Source: Pseudomonadota bacterium
Lineage (GTDB): Bacteria > Pseudomonadota > Alphaproteobacteria > Rhizobiales > Xanthobacteraceae
Length of the DNA: 64,000 bases
Reading direction: 5' to 3'
Assembly (NCBI GenBank): GCA_023422775.1
Contig: JAFAGM010000076.1
Span: 40,322 to 104,321, forward strand
Position 1 is the stretch's first letter. Each line of letters opens with the position of its first letter. Shown here one piece after another: positions 49,006 through 56,397 of this stretch. Both the position numbers and the translations under genes were made by a program. Under the pieces are notes generated by a model, which made no database searches, had not been told where the DNA came from, and saw only the letters and a program-made list of their open reading frames with translations.

Positions 49006-50088
49006 CTAATCGTCCGCGTCGTCCTGCGGACGGCCGAACAGGTGAACGATCCCCGGCGTGGTGATCGAGACGAACACGAAGCGCGACAGATGATGAGCGC
49101 CGACGAAGATCGGATCGATATGCAGCGTCAGCGCCAGCGCCAGCATGGCGTCCATTGCGCCCGGCGCGAAGGCGACGACGACATCGGCGAAATGGACATT
49201 GGTGGTCAGCAGGATCACCGCGACGAAGATCGCGGAGATGACGATTGCGACCGCAAACGAACCGAGGCCGGCATTGACGTGGCTGAGCAGCGTCGACTTC
49301 CTGATGCGCGAAAAGCGCGTGCCGATCACGGCGCCGATGCCTATCAGCGCCATGCCGCGCATCCAGGGCGGCAGGCCGCCCTGGATCAGGTCGGTACCGT
49401 GCAGCACGCTGGAGGCGATCATCGCGCCGAACATCCAGCTTGCTGGAAATCTGGCGAGCCGCAGCAGCAACGCGACCGCGATGGCGGCGCCGATGAGGGC
49501 GGCGAGTTCTAGCGGGGAGGCGACAACTGAGGAGAACACCGGCGGCGCGGACGGCGCGATCCCGGTGAGCGCCAGCACCAGCGGCAGGGCGGCGGTGAGA
49601 ATGATCACGCGCATGGTCTGCACCACCGCGATCGCCGCTACGTCCGCGCCCTTTTCAGCGGCCAGTACGGTGATCTGCGACAGCGCGCCGGGGCTTGCGG
49701 CCAGAAGCGCCGAGGTCGGGTCCCAGCCGTGCATGCGCTGCAGGTAGAAGGAGGAACCGAAGGTCATGCAGAAGGTCGCAAGCGCCAGCAGGCCGATGGT
49801 CAGCGGATAGGCGCTCATGTGCTGGATCAGTTGCCGCGACACCAGCGAGCCGAGCGTAATCCCGAGCAGCACCAGCACGGTCTGGGTCAGGATCGGCGGC
49901 ATGGTGAGCGGCCGTCCGGCCAGGGCTGCGATGGCGACAGCGGCCATCGCGCCGGAGATCAGCCCGCCTGGCAGGTTCGCCCACAGAAACAGCAGGCCGC
50001 CGGCAGCGCCGAGGACAAGTGTTTCCAGCGTGGCGAGGATTTTGGCGCGGTCCGGAAGGGATGCCATCGATGCGGGCGTCAGGCTCAC
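49006..50088 (-). CDS. AbrB-type (ammonia-monooxygenase-regulator-like) membrane transporter
   Basis: A 360-residue protein with about ten membrane helices in two repeated halves. Both halves carry the AbrB duplication pattern: PGGLISGAMAAVAIAALAGR with GSLVSRQLIQHM and SPGALSQITVLAAEKGADVA in the first, and FPASWMFGAMIASSVLHGTD with IGTRFSRIR and FAPGAMDAMLALALTLHIDP in the second. Despite old names (putative ammonia monooxygenase) this family is thought to be a transporter or regulator of small molecules, substrate unknown. It is alone, behind a divergent small secreted-protein gene. Confidence 0.82.
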   Translation of the reverse strand: MSLTPASMASLPDRAKILATLETLVLGAAGGLLFLWANLPGGLISGAMAAVAIAALAGRPLTMPPILTQTVLVLLGITLGSLVSRQLIQHMSAYPLTIGLLALATFCMTFGSSFYLQRMHGWDPTSALLAASPGALSQITVLAAEKGADVAAIAVVQTMRVIILTAALPLVLALTGIAPSAPPVFSSVVASPLELAALIGAAIAVALLLRLARFPASWMFGAMIASSVLHGTDLIQGGLPPWMRGMALIGIGAVIGTRFSRIRKSTLLSHVNAGLGSFAVAIVISAIFVAVILLTTNVHFADVVVAFAPGAMDAMLALALTLHIDPIFVGAHHLSRFVFVSITTPGIVHLFGRPQDDADD

Positions 50089-50314
50089 GCTGCCTTATGG
50101 CAAATTCGCCATGGAGGGACAAATGCGTCACGCGATTGCAGCAATGCGTGGCGATGCTGCGCGCGGCCGCGATTGCTGAACGCCCGCTGAACGGGGTTCG
50201 AGCCGTGCATCCCGGCACCGAAATATTTTTACCGCAAGATCGCGTCATGTCGTTGTGACAATCTGTGATTGCGTTAGGATGAAAGGTGCAGATGACTACC
50301 CATGGAGACCAGGG

Positions 50315-50773
50315 ATGACTATCCAAGCAAAAAGACTGGCCGCAATCGCGGCGTTAGGTTTGGCCGTGTTTGCGGTGACTTCGCAGGCGCAGGCGCTGAC
50401 CGCGCAGGAATGCAGCGCCAAATACCAGGCTGCCAAGGCCGCCGGTACGCTGGGCGATCAGAAGTGGAACGAGTTCCGCAAGGCGCAGTGCGGCGCCGAT
50501 GCAACGGCGGCGCCAGCGGCGGCTGCAACTGCGCCGAAGGAGGCCGCCAAGAAGGAAGCGGCGGCGCCGGCTCTGCCGTCAGGCCCTGCGGTCTATCCGA
50601 ATGCCATCGATCCGAAATACTCCAAGGAGAAAGCCAGCAGGGCCCGCATGCACACCTGCGTCGATCAATACAATGCAAACAAGGCCACCAACGCCAATGG
50701 CGGGTTGAAGTGGATCCAGAAGGGCGGTGGCTACTACAGCGAATGCAGCAAGAGGCTGAAGGGCGCTGCCTGA
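50315..50773 (+). CDS. Secreted protein with duplicated cysteine motif, function unknown
   Basis: A 152-residue protein from ATG 50315 with GGAGA at 50304-50308. Signal peptide KRLAAIAALGLAVFAVTSQA to QALT. A first unit ECSAKYQAAKAAGTLGDQKW, NEFRKAQCG and a second unit TCVDQYNANKATNANGGLKW, YYSECSKRL are spaced by an Ala/Lys/Pro linker; each pairs a Cys with another about 25 residues on and shares the pattern C-x3-Y-x2-[NA]K-x5-G-x3-W. So the protein is an internal duplication, probably two disulfide-closed helical hairpins. Frequent in Bradyrhizobium; role unknown. Confidence 0.7.
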   Translation: MTIQAKRLAAIAALGLAVFAVTSQAQALTAQECSAKYQAAKAAGTLGDQKWNEFRKAQCGADATAAPAAAATAPKEAAKKEAAAPALPSGPAVYPNAIDPKYSKEKASRARMHTCVDQYNANKATNANGGLKWIQKGGGYYSECSKRLKGAA

Positions 50774-50797
50774 CAGGCACGCCTGACAAGCTAAAGT

Positions 50798-50823
50798 GGC
50801 GCGGCCGGATATTCGGCCGCGCC
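50798..50823. terminator. GC-rich hairpin between converging genes
   Basis: Perfect 10-bp stem GGCGCGGCCG / CGGCCGCGCC (50798-50807 with 50814-50823), loop GATATT. There is no T-run, but the site between the secreted-protein stop (50773) and the TetR stop (50823) suits a bidirectional terminator. Confidence 0.55.
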
Positions 50824-51392
50824 TAACCCTGTTCGCGAAGCAATTTCTCGGCGGACTTCGCCACCAGTTGCGCCCGCTTGCGCGGTCCGCGTTCAAGGAA
50901 GAGCAGACTCTGGCCGAATACGAAGCAGTAGAACAGGAACGCCTGCGCGTCCGCTTCCTCAGGCGGCAGGCCGGTCGCGCGATAGAGGTGGGCGACATTC
51001 TTCAGCCGCGCCGCATCGACGCTCGCGACCGCGCCTGCGGCAAGCTCGTCGGACCGGGCCCATTGCCGGATCGCCAGTTCGATCGACATGCCCTCGGTAT
51101 TCATGCGCTCGGAGTAGAGCTCGATCAGCGCCTTCAGCCGCTCGCGCGCGGTCGCGCCGTCGAGGCTGGCCTGTTTTTCGATGGCCGCGATGCGGCCGCT
51201 GCTCCAGTTCCCGAGCATGGCCCCGAGCAGCGCCGCACGGTCGCGGAAGCGGCGGTAGAAGCCGCCTTTTGTCACCCCGAGATGCTTGGCCAGCACCTCG
51301 ACCCGCACGCCCTCGACGCCAGTCCGTGCGATTTCGTTGAAGCCGGCCGCTATCCAGCTCTCGGTCGTCACTTCGGTCCTGACGTCGCTCAT
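50823..51392 (-). CDS. TetR/AcrR-family repressor
   Basis: About 189 residues from ATG 51392 (MSDVRTEVTTESWIAAGFNE); ATG 51404 adds four. Residues 1-50 form the TetR helix-turn-helix (VRVEVLAKHLGVTKGGFYRR, FRDRAALLGAMLGNW). The C-terminal part is the ligand/dimer domain, with LIELYSERMNTEGMSIELAI and EADAQAFLFYCFVFGQSLLF. Two matching palindromes lie in the 118-bp gap to the divergent thioesterase gene (51410-51423, 51445-51458), so it probably represses itself and that gene. An acyl-CoA or xenobiotic ligand is plausible. Confidence 0.85.
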   Translation of the reverse strand: MSDVRTEVTTESWIAAGFNEIARTGVEGVRVEVLAKHLGVTKGGFYRRFRDRAALLGAMLGNWSSGRIAAIEKQASLDGATARERLKALIELYSERMNTEGMSIELAIRQWARSDELAAGAVASVDAARLKNVAHLYRATGLPPEEADAQAFLFYCFVFGQSLLFLERGPRKRAQLVAKSAEKLLREQG

Positions 51393-51409
51393 GGTGGCTC
51401 TCATTCTTG

Positions 51410-51423
51410 ATACGGCACCGTAT
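51410..51423. promoter_or_regulatory. TetR operator site 1
   Basis: ATACGGCACCGTAT, a near-perfect inverted repeat (ATACGG/CCGTAT around CA). Its centre is 35 bp from that of site 2, and it lies 17 bp before the TetR start. Confidence 0.6.
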
Positions 51424-51444
51424 TGCTAGCCCGTGGCGACTGTG

Positions 51445-51458
51445 ATACGCTACCGTAT
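51445..51458. promoter_or_regulatory. TetR operator site 2
   Basis: ATACGCTACCGTAT within GATACG...CGTATC, agreeing with site 1 at 12 of 14 positions. It lies 52 bp before the thioesterase start. Two similar sites in one divergent promoter indicate real operators. Confidence 0.6.
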
Positions 51459-51510
51459 CGTAATTGGAAAAGCATCTCGATCCCGCAGACCCCGAACCCG
51501 TGGACGCGAC

Positions 51511-51990
51511 ATGACGCGCTTTCAACCGAAGAATCCTGACTACCGCCGCATCGCGGTCGACACGTTCGAGCGGCAGGGCGCGATGAAGACGCTCGGCATC
51601 TCCATTGCCCGGCTGGAGCCGGGCGAGGTCGATCTGTCGATGAATTATTCACCTGAATACACCCAGCAGAACGGCTTCGTTCATGCCGGCATCATCACGG
51701 CCGGGCTCGACAATGCCTGCGGCATCGCCGCCTTCACGCTGATGCCTGCCGGATCGGACATCCTGACCGTGGAGTTCAAGACCAACCTGCTGGCGCCCGC
51801 GCGCGGCCAGCGCTTTTCGTTCCGCGCCACCGTCGTCAAGCCCGGCCGCACGCTGACGGTGTGCGAGGGCAGGGCCTATGCCGAGCAGGATGGCGTCGAG
51901 GTCCTGATCGCGACCATGAGCGGCACGCTGATGGTGCTGCCGCGTCGCGAAAGCGCGCCATTGCAGGAGGGCGTTCGCGTGCCGGCGTGA
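51511..51990 (+). CDS. PaaI-family hotdog thioesterase
   Basis: A 159-residue protein from ATG 51511 (MTRFQPKNPDYRRIAVDTFE). Hotdog-fold pattern: MKTLGISIARLEPGEVDLSM, NGFVHAGIITAGLDNACGIA (central helix with HAG), SDILTVEFKTNLLAPARGQR, VVKPGRTLTVCEGRAYAEQD. Such enzymes hydrolyse acyl-CoA, often phenylacetyl- or medium-chain esters. It is divergent from a TetR regulator with two shared operator sites, suggesting induction by an acyl-CoA-type ligand. The frame is open upstream to 51433, but that overlaps the operators. Confidence 0.85.
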   Translation: MTRFQPKNPDYRRIAVDTFERQGAMKTLGISIARLEPGEVDLSMNYSPEYTQQNGFVHAGIITAGLDNACGIAAFTLMPAGSDILTVEFKTNLLAPARGQRFSFRATVVKPGRTLTVCEGRAYAEQDGVEVLIATMSGTLMVLPRRESAPLQEGVRVPA

Positions 51991-52086
51991 TCCGGAGATG
52001 CGCAATGCAGAGCAGCTTTGTGCTGCGGCCATGGCCATTCGAAGAAATCCCTTCTATGGTCCCGCCGTGCAAGCGAGTCTTTCATC

Positions 52087-52876
52087 TTGACCATCACCGC
52101 CGCGCAGAGCGTCCTGGGACTGGCGTCGGGAATGCTGGTCGGGTTTTCGCTTGGCCTGGTCGGCGGCGGCGGATCGATCCTCGCGGTGCCGCTGATGGTC
52201 TATGTGGTCGGCGTGCCGCAGCCCCATGTCGCGATCGGCACCAGCGCGATCGCGGTGGCTGCGAACGCCGCGATCAACCTGTCCAACCACGCGCGCGGCG
52301 GCACCGTGGTGTGGTCCGTTGCGCTGATCTTCGCCGCATCGGGGATGGTCGGCGCGTTCGGCGGATCGATCCTCGGCAAGATGGTCGACGGCCAGAGGCT
52401 GCTGGCGCTGTTCGCGCTGGTCATGATCGTGATCGCGCTGCTGATGCTGAAGACACGCGCGCGGATCGGATTGCCCGACGTCAAGGCGTCGAACTCCAAC
52501 ATGCCGTCCATCGTCGGCCTCGGCCTCGCGACCGGAACGATGTCGGGATTTTTCGGCATCGGCGGCGGATTCCTGATCGTGCCGGCCCTGATGCTGGCGA
52601 CGGGGATGCCGATCATGAACGCGGTCAGTTCCTCGCTGGTCGCCGTCACCGCGTTCGGCATGACCACGGCCGCCAGCTATGCCTGGTCCGGCCTGGTCTC
52701 ATGGGTGCTGGCGGGGCTGTTCGTGGCGGGCGGCATCGCCGGCGGGTTGGCCGGCACGCGGGGGGGCGCGGCACCTCGCCGAGCGCCGCGGTGCGCTCAA
52801 TATCGTGTTTGCCGTGGTCATTATCGCCGTGGCGCTCTATATGCTGGCGCGTAACATATCGCCATCCTGGACGTAG
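52087..52876 (+). pseudogene. Sulfite exporter TauE/SafE-family membrane protein, frameshifted in a G7 run
   Basis: From TTG 52087 the frame reads LTITAAQSVLGLASGMLVGF, SLGLVGGGGSILAVPLMVYV and the second repeat SGFFGIGGGFLIVPALMLAT, both diagnostic of TauE/SafE. At the seven-G run 52760-52766 the frame leaves homology; in the next frame it resumes as HLAERRGALNIVFAVVIIAV, ALYMLARNISPSWT and a stop at 52876. Removing one G restores a 260-residue protein. Family members export sulfite or organosulfur anions. It may be an assembly error, a contingency-type slippage site, or a recent loss. A DsbA-like gene follows in 7 bp. Confidence 0.75.
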
Positions 52877-52883
52877 ACAGGAA

Positions 52884-53576
52884 ATGCAGGACCTCAGCGA
52901 GATCCAGATGAACCGATCCAACCATTCAGCCGGAGCCGAACCGGGACTCACGCGCCGAAAATCGCTTGGTTTGCTTGGCGCGGGCGTTGCCCTGCTCGGC
53001 ACGGCGTCGCGACCGGCGTTGGCACAGGGCGATGCGGTGCTGACCGAAGCGCTGGTGCTGCGCGATCCCGATGTCCCCTCGACCGGCAATCCGGACGGCG
53101 ACGTCAACATCGTCGAATGGTTCGACTACAATTGCCCGTATTGCCGCAAGATCGCACCCGAGATCCAGCAGGTGGTGCAGGACGACGGCAAGGTTCGGCT
53201 GGTGCTCAAGGAATGGCCGATCCTGGGCGAGGTTTCGAAGCTCGCCGCACGGATGGCGATGGCCGCCGGATACCAGGACAAATACCTCGCCGCGCATGAG
53301 GCGATGATCGGCGTCAGTTCGAAACTGACCGAGCCGCGCGTCCGTGAATTGCTGGCTGGCGCGGGCCTCGACATGGATCGCCTCAACCGCGACCTCACGA
53401 CCAACGCCAAGGCGATCGACACCGTTCTCGCCCGCAACCACGATCAGGCCGTGGCGTTCGGCTTCAAGGGGACGCCGTCGTTCATCGTCGGCAAGTTCCG
53501 CGTGCCCGGCATCCTCACCATGGCGCAATTCGAGATGGTGATTGCCGATGCGCGCAAGGCGAAGAAGGCGAACTGA
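52884..53576 (+). CDS. DsbA-family thiol oxidoreductase with Tat signal
   Basis: A 230-residue protein from ATG 52884; ATG 52908 (MNRSNHSAGAEP) is an equally possible start. A twin-arginine motif LTRRKSLGLLGAG leads a hydrophobic core and ALAQG. The thioredoxin domain has VNIVEWFDYNCPYCRKIAPE with the active site Cys84-Pro-Tyr-Cys87, the helical insert, and the cis-Pro loop FKGTPSFIVGKFRVPG. It resembles the Com1/ScsC-like short DsbA group. It acts on disulfides in the periplasm. It lies 7 bp behind the TauE/SafE gene, a pairing that could handle sulfur or metal stress. A hairpin follows. Confidence 0.87.
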   Translation: MQDLSEIQMNRSNHSAGAEPGLTRRKSLGLLGAGVALLGTASRPALAQGDAVLTEALVLRDPDVPSTGNPDGDVNIVEWFDYNCPYCRKIAPEIQQVVQDDGKVRLVLKEWPILGEVSKLAARMAMAAGYQDKYLAAHEAMIGVSSKLTEPRVRELLAGAGLDMDRLNRDLTTNAKAIDTVLARNHDQAVAFGFKGTPSFIVGKFRVPGILTMAQFEMVIADARKAKKAN

Positions 53577-53590
53577 CTGCCGTCGCAACA

Positions 53591-53615
53591 ACGCCGTCGC
53601 TTGTCACGACGGCGT
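53591..53615. terminator. Hairpin between converging genes
   Basis: Stem ACGCCGTCG / CGACGGCGT (53591-53599 with 53607-53615), loop CTTGTCA, flanked by an outer CTGCCG / CGGCAG pair. No T-run. It lies after the DsbA-like gene and before the converging small membrane-protein gene. The loop is identical to that of the terminator at 6654. Confidence 0.6.
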
Positions 53616-53643
53616 GCTCCGGCAGCGGCGATTTCGCGAAGGA

Positions 53644-53850
53644 CTATTTCGACGAAATCCTGACCCAATCCTCATGGGCGCGATTCATCAGCTTGTTCCA
53701 GTTGGCTGCCGCCACGTCCCAGTTGACGATGGTGCGGCTGGTTTGCGCTACCTCGCCGTTCGCGACGCTCGACGTCTGCATCGAATCGTAGACATAAACG
53801 CCGCAAACCAGCAGCAGCGCACCCAAAATCATTCCGACTAACGTCCGCAT
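53644..53850 (-). CDS. Small single-pass membrane protein, function unknown
   Basis: A 68-residue protein from ATG 53850: one N-terminal membrane segment (RTLVGMILGALLLVCGVYVY) followed by a short polar tail (DSMQTSSVANGEVAQTSRTI, VNWDVAAANWNKLMNRAHED). The Trp-rich helix VNWDVAAANWNKL may lie on the membrane or bind a partner. No family known. It converges with the DsbA-like gene. Confidence 0.6.
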   Translation of the reverse strand: MRTLVGMILGALLLVCGVYVYDSMQTSSVANGEVAQTSRTIVNWDVAAANWNKLMNRAHEDWVRISSK

Positions 53851-53965
53851 CGCAGATCCCTCCGTGTCGAAAGCACAACGCCGATGTTGCAGCGTGGTTC
53901 CATCGCCATCCAACACGGCTTTGCGGGCGTTAATGGGGCGCTGCGGTGGAAGGAAATAGTCGAAG

Positions 53966-55039
53966 TCAGGCGCCGCTGTTCAGCCACTGCAACATCGGCG
54001 CGTTCATCTCGCGCGGATAGCAGTGGCTGAGATCGTCGAGTTCGCGGTAGGTGACGCTGGCGCCCGCCGCGGCCAGCATCTCGCTGGTCTGCCGCGCGAC
54101 CTGGACCGGAAACATCCAGTCGAGTGTCCCGTGCACGATATGGACAGGCAGGCCGCGCAACCTTTCGGCGTCGGCCATTTCCGCCATCAGCGGATGGAAG
54201 GTCGCCGCAACAGGCGCGAGATGCGTGAACGGCGAGTTGCTCTCGAGCCCCGTCACATAGCAGAACGTGCCGCCGTCGCTCATGCCGGTCAGCAGCATCC
54301 GCGTTGCATCGACGTTCCAGCGCGAACGCACCGCATCGAGGACGCGCTCAAGGTTCGGCGTGTCAGTATCCTCGCCCATCAGCGCCCAGGTGCTGCCGGT
54401 CGCCGTCGGCGCGATCAGGATTGCGCCGCGGCTGCGGGCATCGCGCAGCCAGCTCCACAGGAAGCCGCGGCCATTTCCGCTACCGCCGTGCAGCGCCATC
54501 ACCAGCGGCCAGACGCGATCGGGCGTGTAGTACTCGGGCACGTAGACGGAGAAGCCGCCGCGGCTGCCGGGCTCGTTGTGGTCGTGAAAGACGCCGGTGT
54601 TGGCGTTGGCCGGCGCCGCCAGCCGCGCCGCGAGATCGGCGTCCTCGCGCAATTCGGGATCGACGAAGAACCGGTTCACCGGCGGCAATCTCGCCGTCAG
54701 CGCGTAGAGCGCCTCCTGGGCGCGCGACGCATAGCGCAATCCGCGAAACAGACTGACGAACTCACCCTGGCCGCGCTGTACGACGCGCAAGGCTTCGAAT
54801 GCGGCAAGCGTCGCGTCGCTCGCGGCCGTCAGCGGAGTCTTGATCGCGGAAAATTGCTCGGGCCATTGTTCGAGCCGCGGCCGCTCGGCGCGCAAGGCTT
54901 CGTCCGGCAGTCCCACCCGCTCCATCACGCGGTCGAAATCCGGCGGATTGAGGTAGCGCGCGACGAAGCCGAGGGCTTCCAGCGACTGCAACAATGGTGG
55001 CAACACGGCGACGATGTCGTCCACCACGGCCTCGCTCAT
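53966..55039 (-). CDS. Alpha/beta-hydrolase, esterase or PHB-depolymerase-like
   Basis: A 357-residue protein. Residues 1-140 are helical and not part of the hydrolase core. The alpha/beta-hydrolase fold starts at GGFSVYVPEYYTPDRVWPLV and shows oxyanion HGGSGNGRGF, the nucleophile Ser in LLTGMSDGGTFCY, the acid in VHIVHGTLDWMFPV and the His in LDDLSHCYPREM. The HGG..N.R pattern suits carboxylesterase/phospholipase or poly-hydroxyalkanoate-type esterases. No signal peptide. It is 16 bp downstream of the inactive HtrA-like gene on the same strand, so they probably form one transcript. Confidence 0.8.
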   Translation of the reverse strand: MSEAVVDDIVAVLPPLLQSLEALGFVARYLNPPDFDRVMERVGLPDEALRAERPRLEQWPEQFSAIKTPLTAASDATLAAFEALRVVQRGQGEFVSLFRGLRYASRAQEALYALTARLPPVNRFFVDPELREDADLAARLAAPANANTGVFHDHNEPGSRGGFSVYVPEYYTPDRVWPLVMALHGGSGNGRGFLWSWLRDARSRGAILIAPTATGSTWALMGEDTDTPNLERVLDAVRSRWNVDATRMLLTGMSDGGTFCYVTGLESNSPFTHLAPVAATFHPLMAEMADAERLRGLPVHIVHGTLDWMFPVQVARQTSEMLAAAGASVTYRELDDLSHCYPREMNAPMLQWLNSGA

Positions 55040-55055
55040 GTGACGCTCTCTGCTT

Positions 55056-56027
55056 TCAATGCAACTGCGGCGCCTTCAACAGCCTGGCGCGATCGATCGA
55101 GCTCAGTACCACGTCAAAAGTGACGCCTTCGTGGTAGACGGTGAGCGGCACATCGACGCCGGCGGTCCCGAGCGACCATAGCTTGCGGTAGAATCCGATC
55201 TGGCTCGTTACCTTGTCGCCGTTGACGGCTAGAATGACGTCGCCGGTCTTGAGTTCGGCGCGCGCTGCCGGACCCTTGCTGGCGATGCCGACCACGACCA
55301 GACGATTATCGATCTCGGTGGTGTACATGCCGAGCCACGGCCGCGCCGGCTTGTTGACGCGGCCGAATTTCCGGATGTCGTCGAGCACCGGCTTCAACAG
55401 GTCGATCGGCACGATCATGTTGACGTGTTCGGCCGTGCCGTCGCGCTCGCGTTCGAGCTGCAGCGATCCGATGCCGATCAGTTCGCCGCGGTTCGAGATC
55501 AGTCCGGTGCCGCCCCAGTTCGGGTGCGCGGGATGAGTGAAGATCGCCTCATCCAGCAGGTATTCCCAATAGCCGGCAAACTCCTGCTTGGCGTCGATCA
55601 GGCTCGCGACCGATCGTGTGCGTCCACCGGCGCCGCCGACCACCACGCGGTCGCCGACCTTCGCGGCAGCCGATGATCCGAGCCGCAGCGGCTCGAGATC
55701 GAGGTCGCCCAGCGCCTGTACCAGGCCAAATCCGGATTCGAAATCAAAGCCGAGTGCGTGCCCCTGCACGACGCGGCCATCGCCCCGGTGCAGCCACACC
55801 GCTTCGGCCTCGGTGATGAGATAGCCGATGGTCAGCACCAGCCCGTTGTCGATCACCACGCCATTGCCGGCGCGTTCGGTGCCGAGCGTCTCTGCGCTGG
55901 AAGCATCGTTCGGAATGATGGAATGCAGCCCGACCACGGAAGCGAGCGTGCGGTCGAGATCGAAACCGTAATCGCCGGGACGCGGCTGGTTTGCGGGCGG
56001 CACTCTCCACTCGGTCAAAGAGGGCAT
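55056..56027 (-). CDS. HtrA/DegP-like PDZ protein lacking the catalytic triad (predicted pseudoprotease)
   Basis: A 323-residue protein from ATG 56027 (MPSLTEWRVPPANQPRPGDY). The trypsin-like fold is clear: AGNGVVIDNGLVLTIGYLIT, RVVVGGAGG, ELIGIGSLQLE, then a PDZ domain (about 225-310, RPWLGMYTTEIDNRLVVVGI, AELKTGDVILAVNGDKV). The three triad positions are changed: the Asn-Asn-His-Val of HtrA is GYLI (Tyr69), the Asp-Leu-Ala is FGL (Phe100), and Gly-Asn-Ser-Gly-Gly is PNWGG (Trp171). No signal peptide is visible, so it may be cytoplasmic. It should bind peptides but not cut them. Operon with the hydrolase after it. Confidence 0.8.
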   Translation of the reverse strand: MPSLTEWRVPPANQPRPGDYGFDLDRTLASVVGLHSIIPNDASSAETLGTERAGNGVVIDNGLVLTIGYLITEAEAVWLHRGDGRVVQGHALGFDFESGFGLVQALGDLDLEPLRLGSSAAAKVGDRVVVGGAGGRTRSVASLIDAKQEFAGYWEYLLDEAIFTHPAHPNWGGTGLISNRGELIGIGSLQLERERDGTAEHVNMIVPIDLLKPVLDDIRKFGRVNKPARPWLGMYTTEIDNRLVVVGIASKGPAARAELKTGDVILAVNGDKVTSQIGFYRKLWSLGTAGVDVPLTVYHEGVTFDVVLSSIDRARLLKAPQLH

Positions 56028-56084
56028 TGATGATCTCCTGGCGAACCGGCGCGCAAGGCACTGGAAATTCATCGCCCAATCTAT

Positions 56085-56395
56085 GCTGCAAACGGGGATC
56101 GCGAAAGTGTCTCGCGGCAGTTGCCCTCGATCGCCGCATATGAGGGCATGTTCGCAAGCGCCAGGCCGAAACGGTAGCCGCGCTGCCCGGGTCCGGTAGA
56201 ATCTCCGGATGTTCCCGACCTGGTTGCGCGAAACATAGCCGCAATGCGCGCCAGGGGAGGCGCAGGGCGACAACGAGACCCGGAGGTCACCGAAATGGAT
56301 CAGCGTCGCCGCGTTGACGACGACATCGCAGCTCTGCGGATGGTCGTTCAGAGCTGCGATCAGGTCGCCTTGGTGCAGTTCGACCTCGTGCGGGC
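56085..56395 (-). pseudogene. Remnant of a SAM-dependent methyltransferase gene
   Basis: In the 370 bp between the PDZ-protein start and the ligase stop, one minus-strand frame reads VELHQGDLIAALNDHP, SCDVVVNAATLIHFGDL, like the middle of a class I methyltransferase (acidic loop, then the [AS]-x-x-L-[IV]-x-[FY]-G-D-L motif of the TPR-methyltransferase group). In another frame GYRFGLALANMPSYAAIEGN resembles the family's C-terminal end. There is no start and there are frame changes, so it is a fossil. The intact part of the 405-codon open frame upstream of 56027 is this remnant, not an extension of the PDZ protein. Confidence 0.45.
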
Positions 56396-56397
56396 TC

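Noticed and set aside
56028..56273. N-terminal extension of the PDZ protein to 405 residues
   Set aside because: The extra codons belong to the methyltransferase remnant frame and carry no signal peptide or ribosome site.
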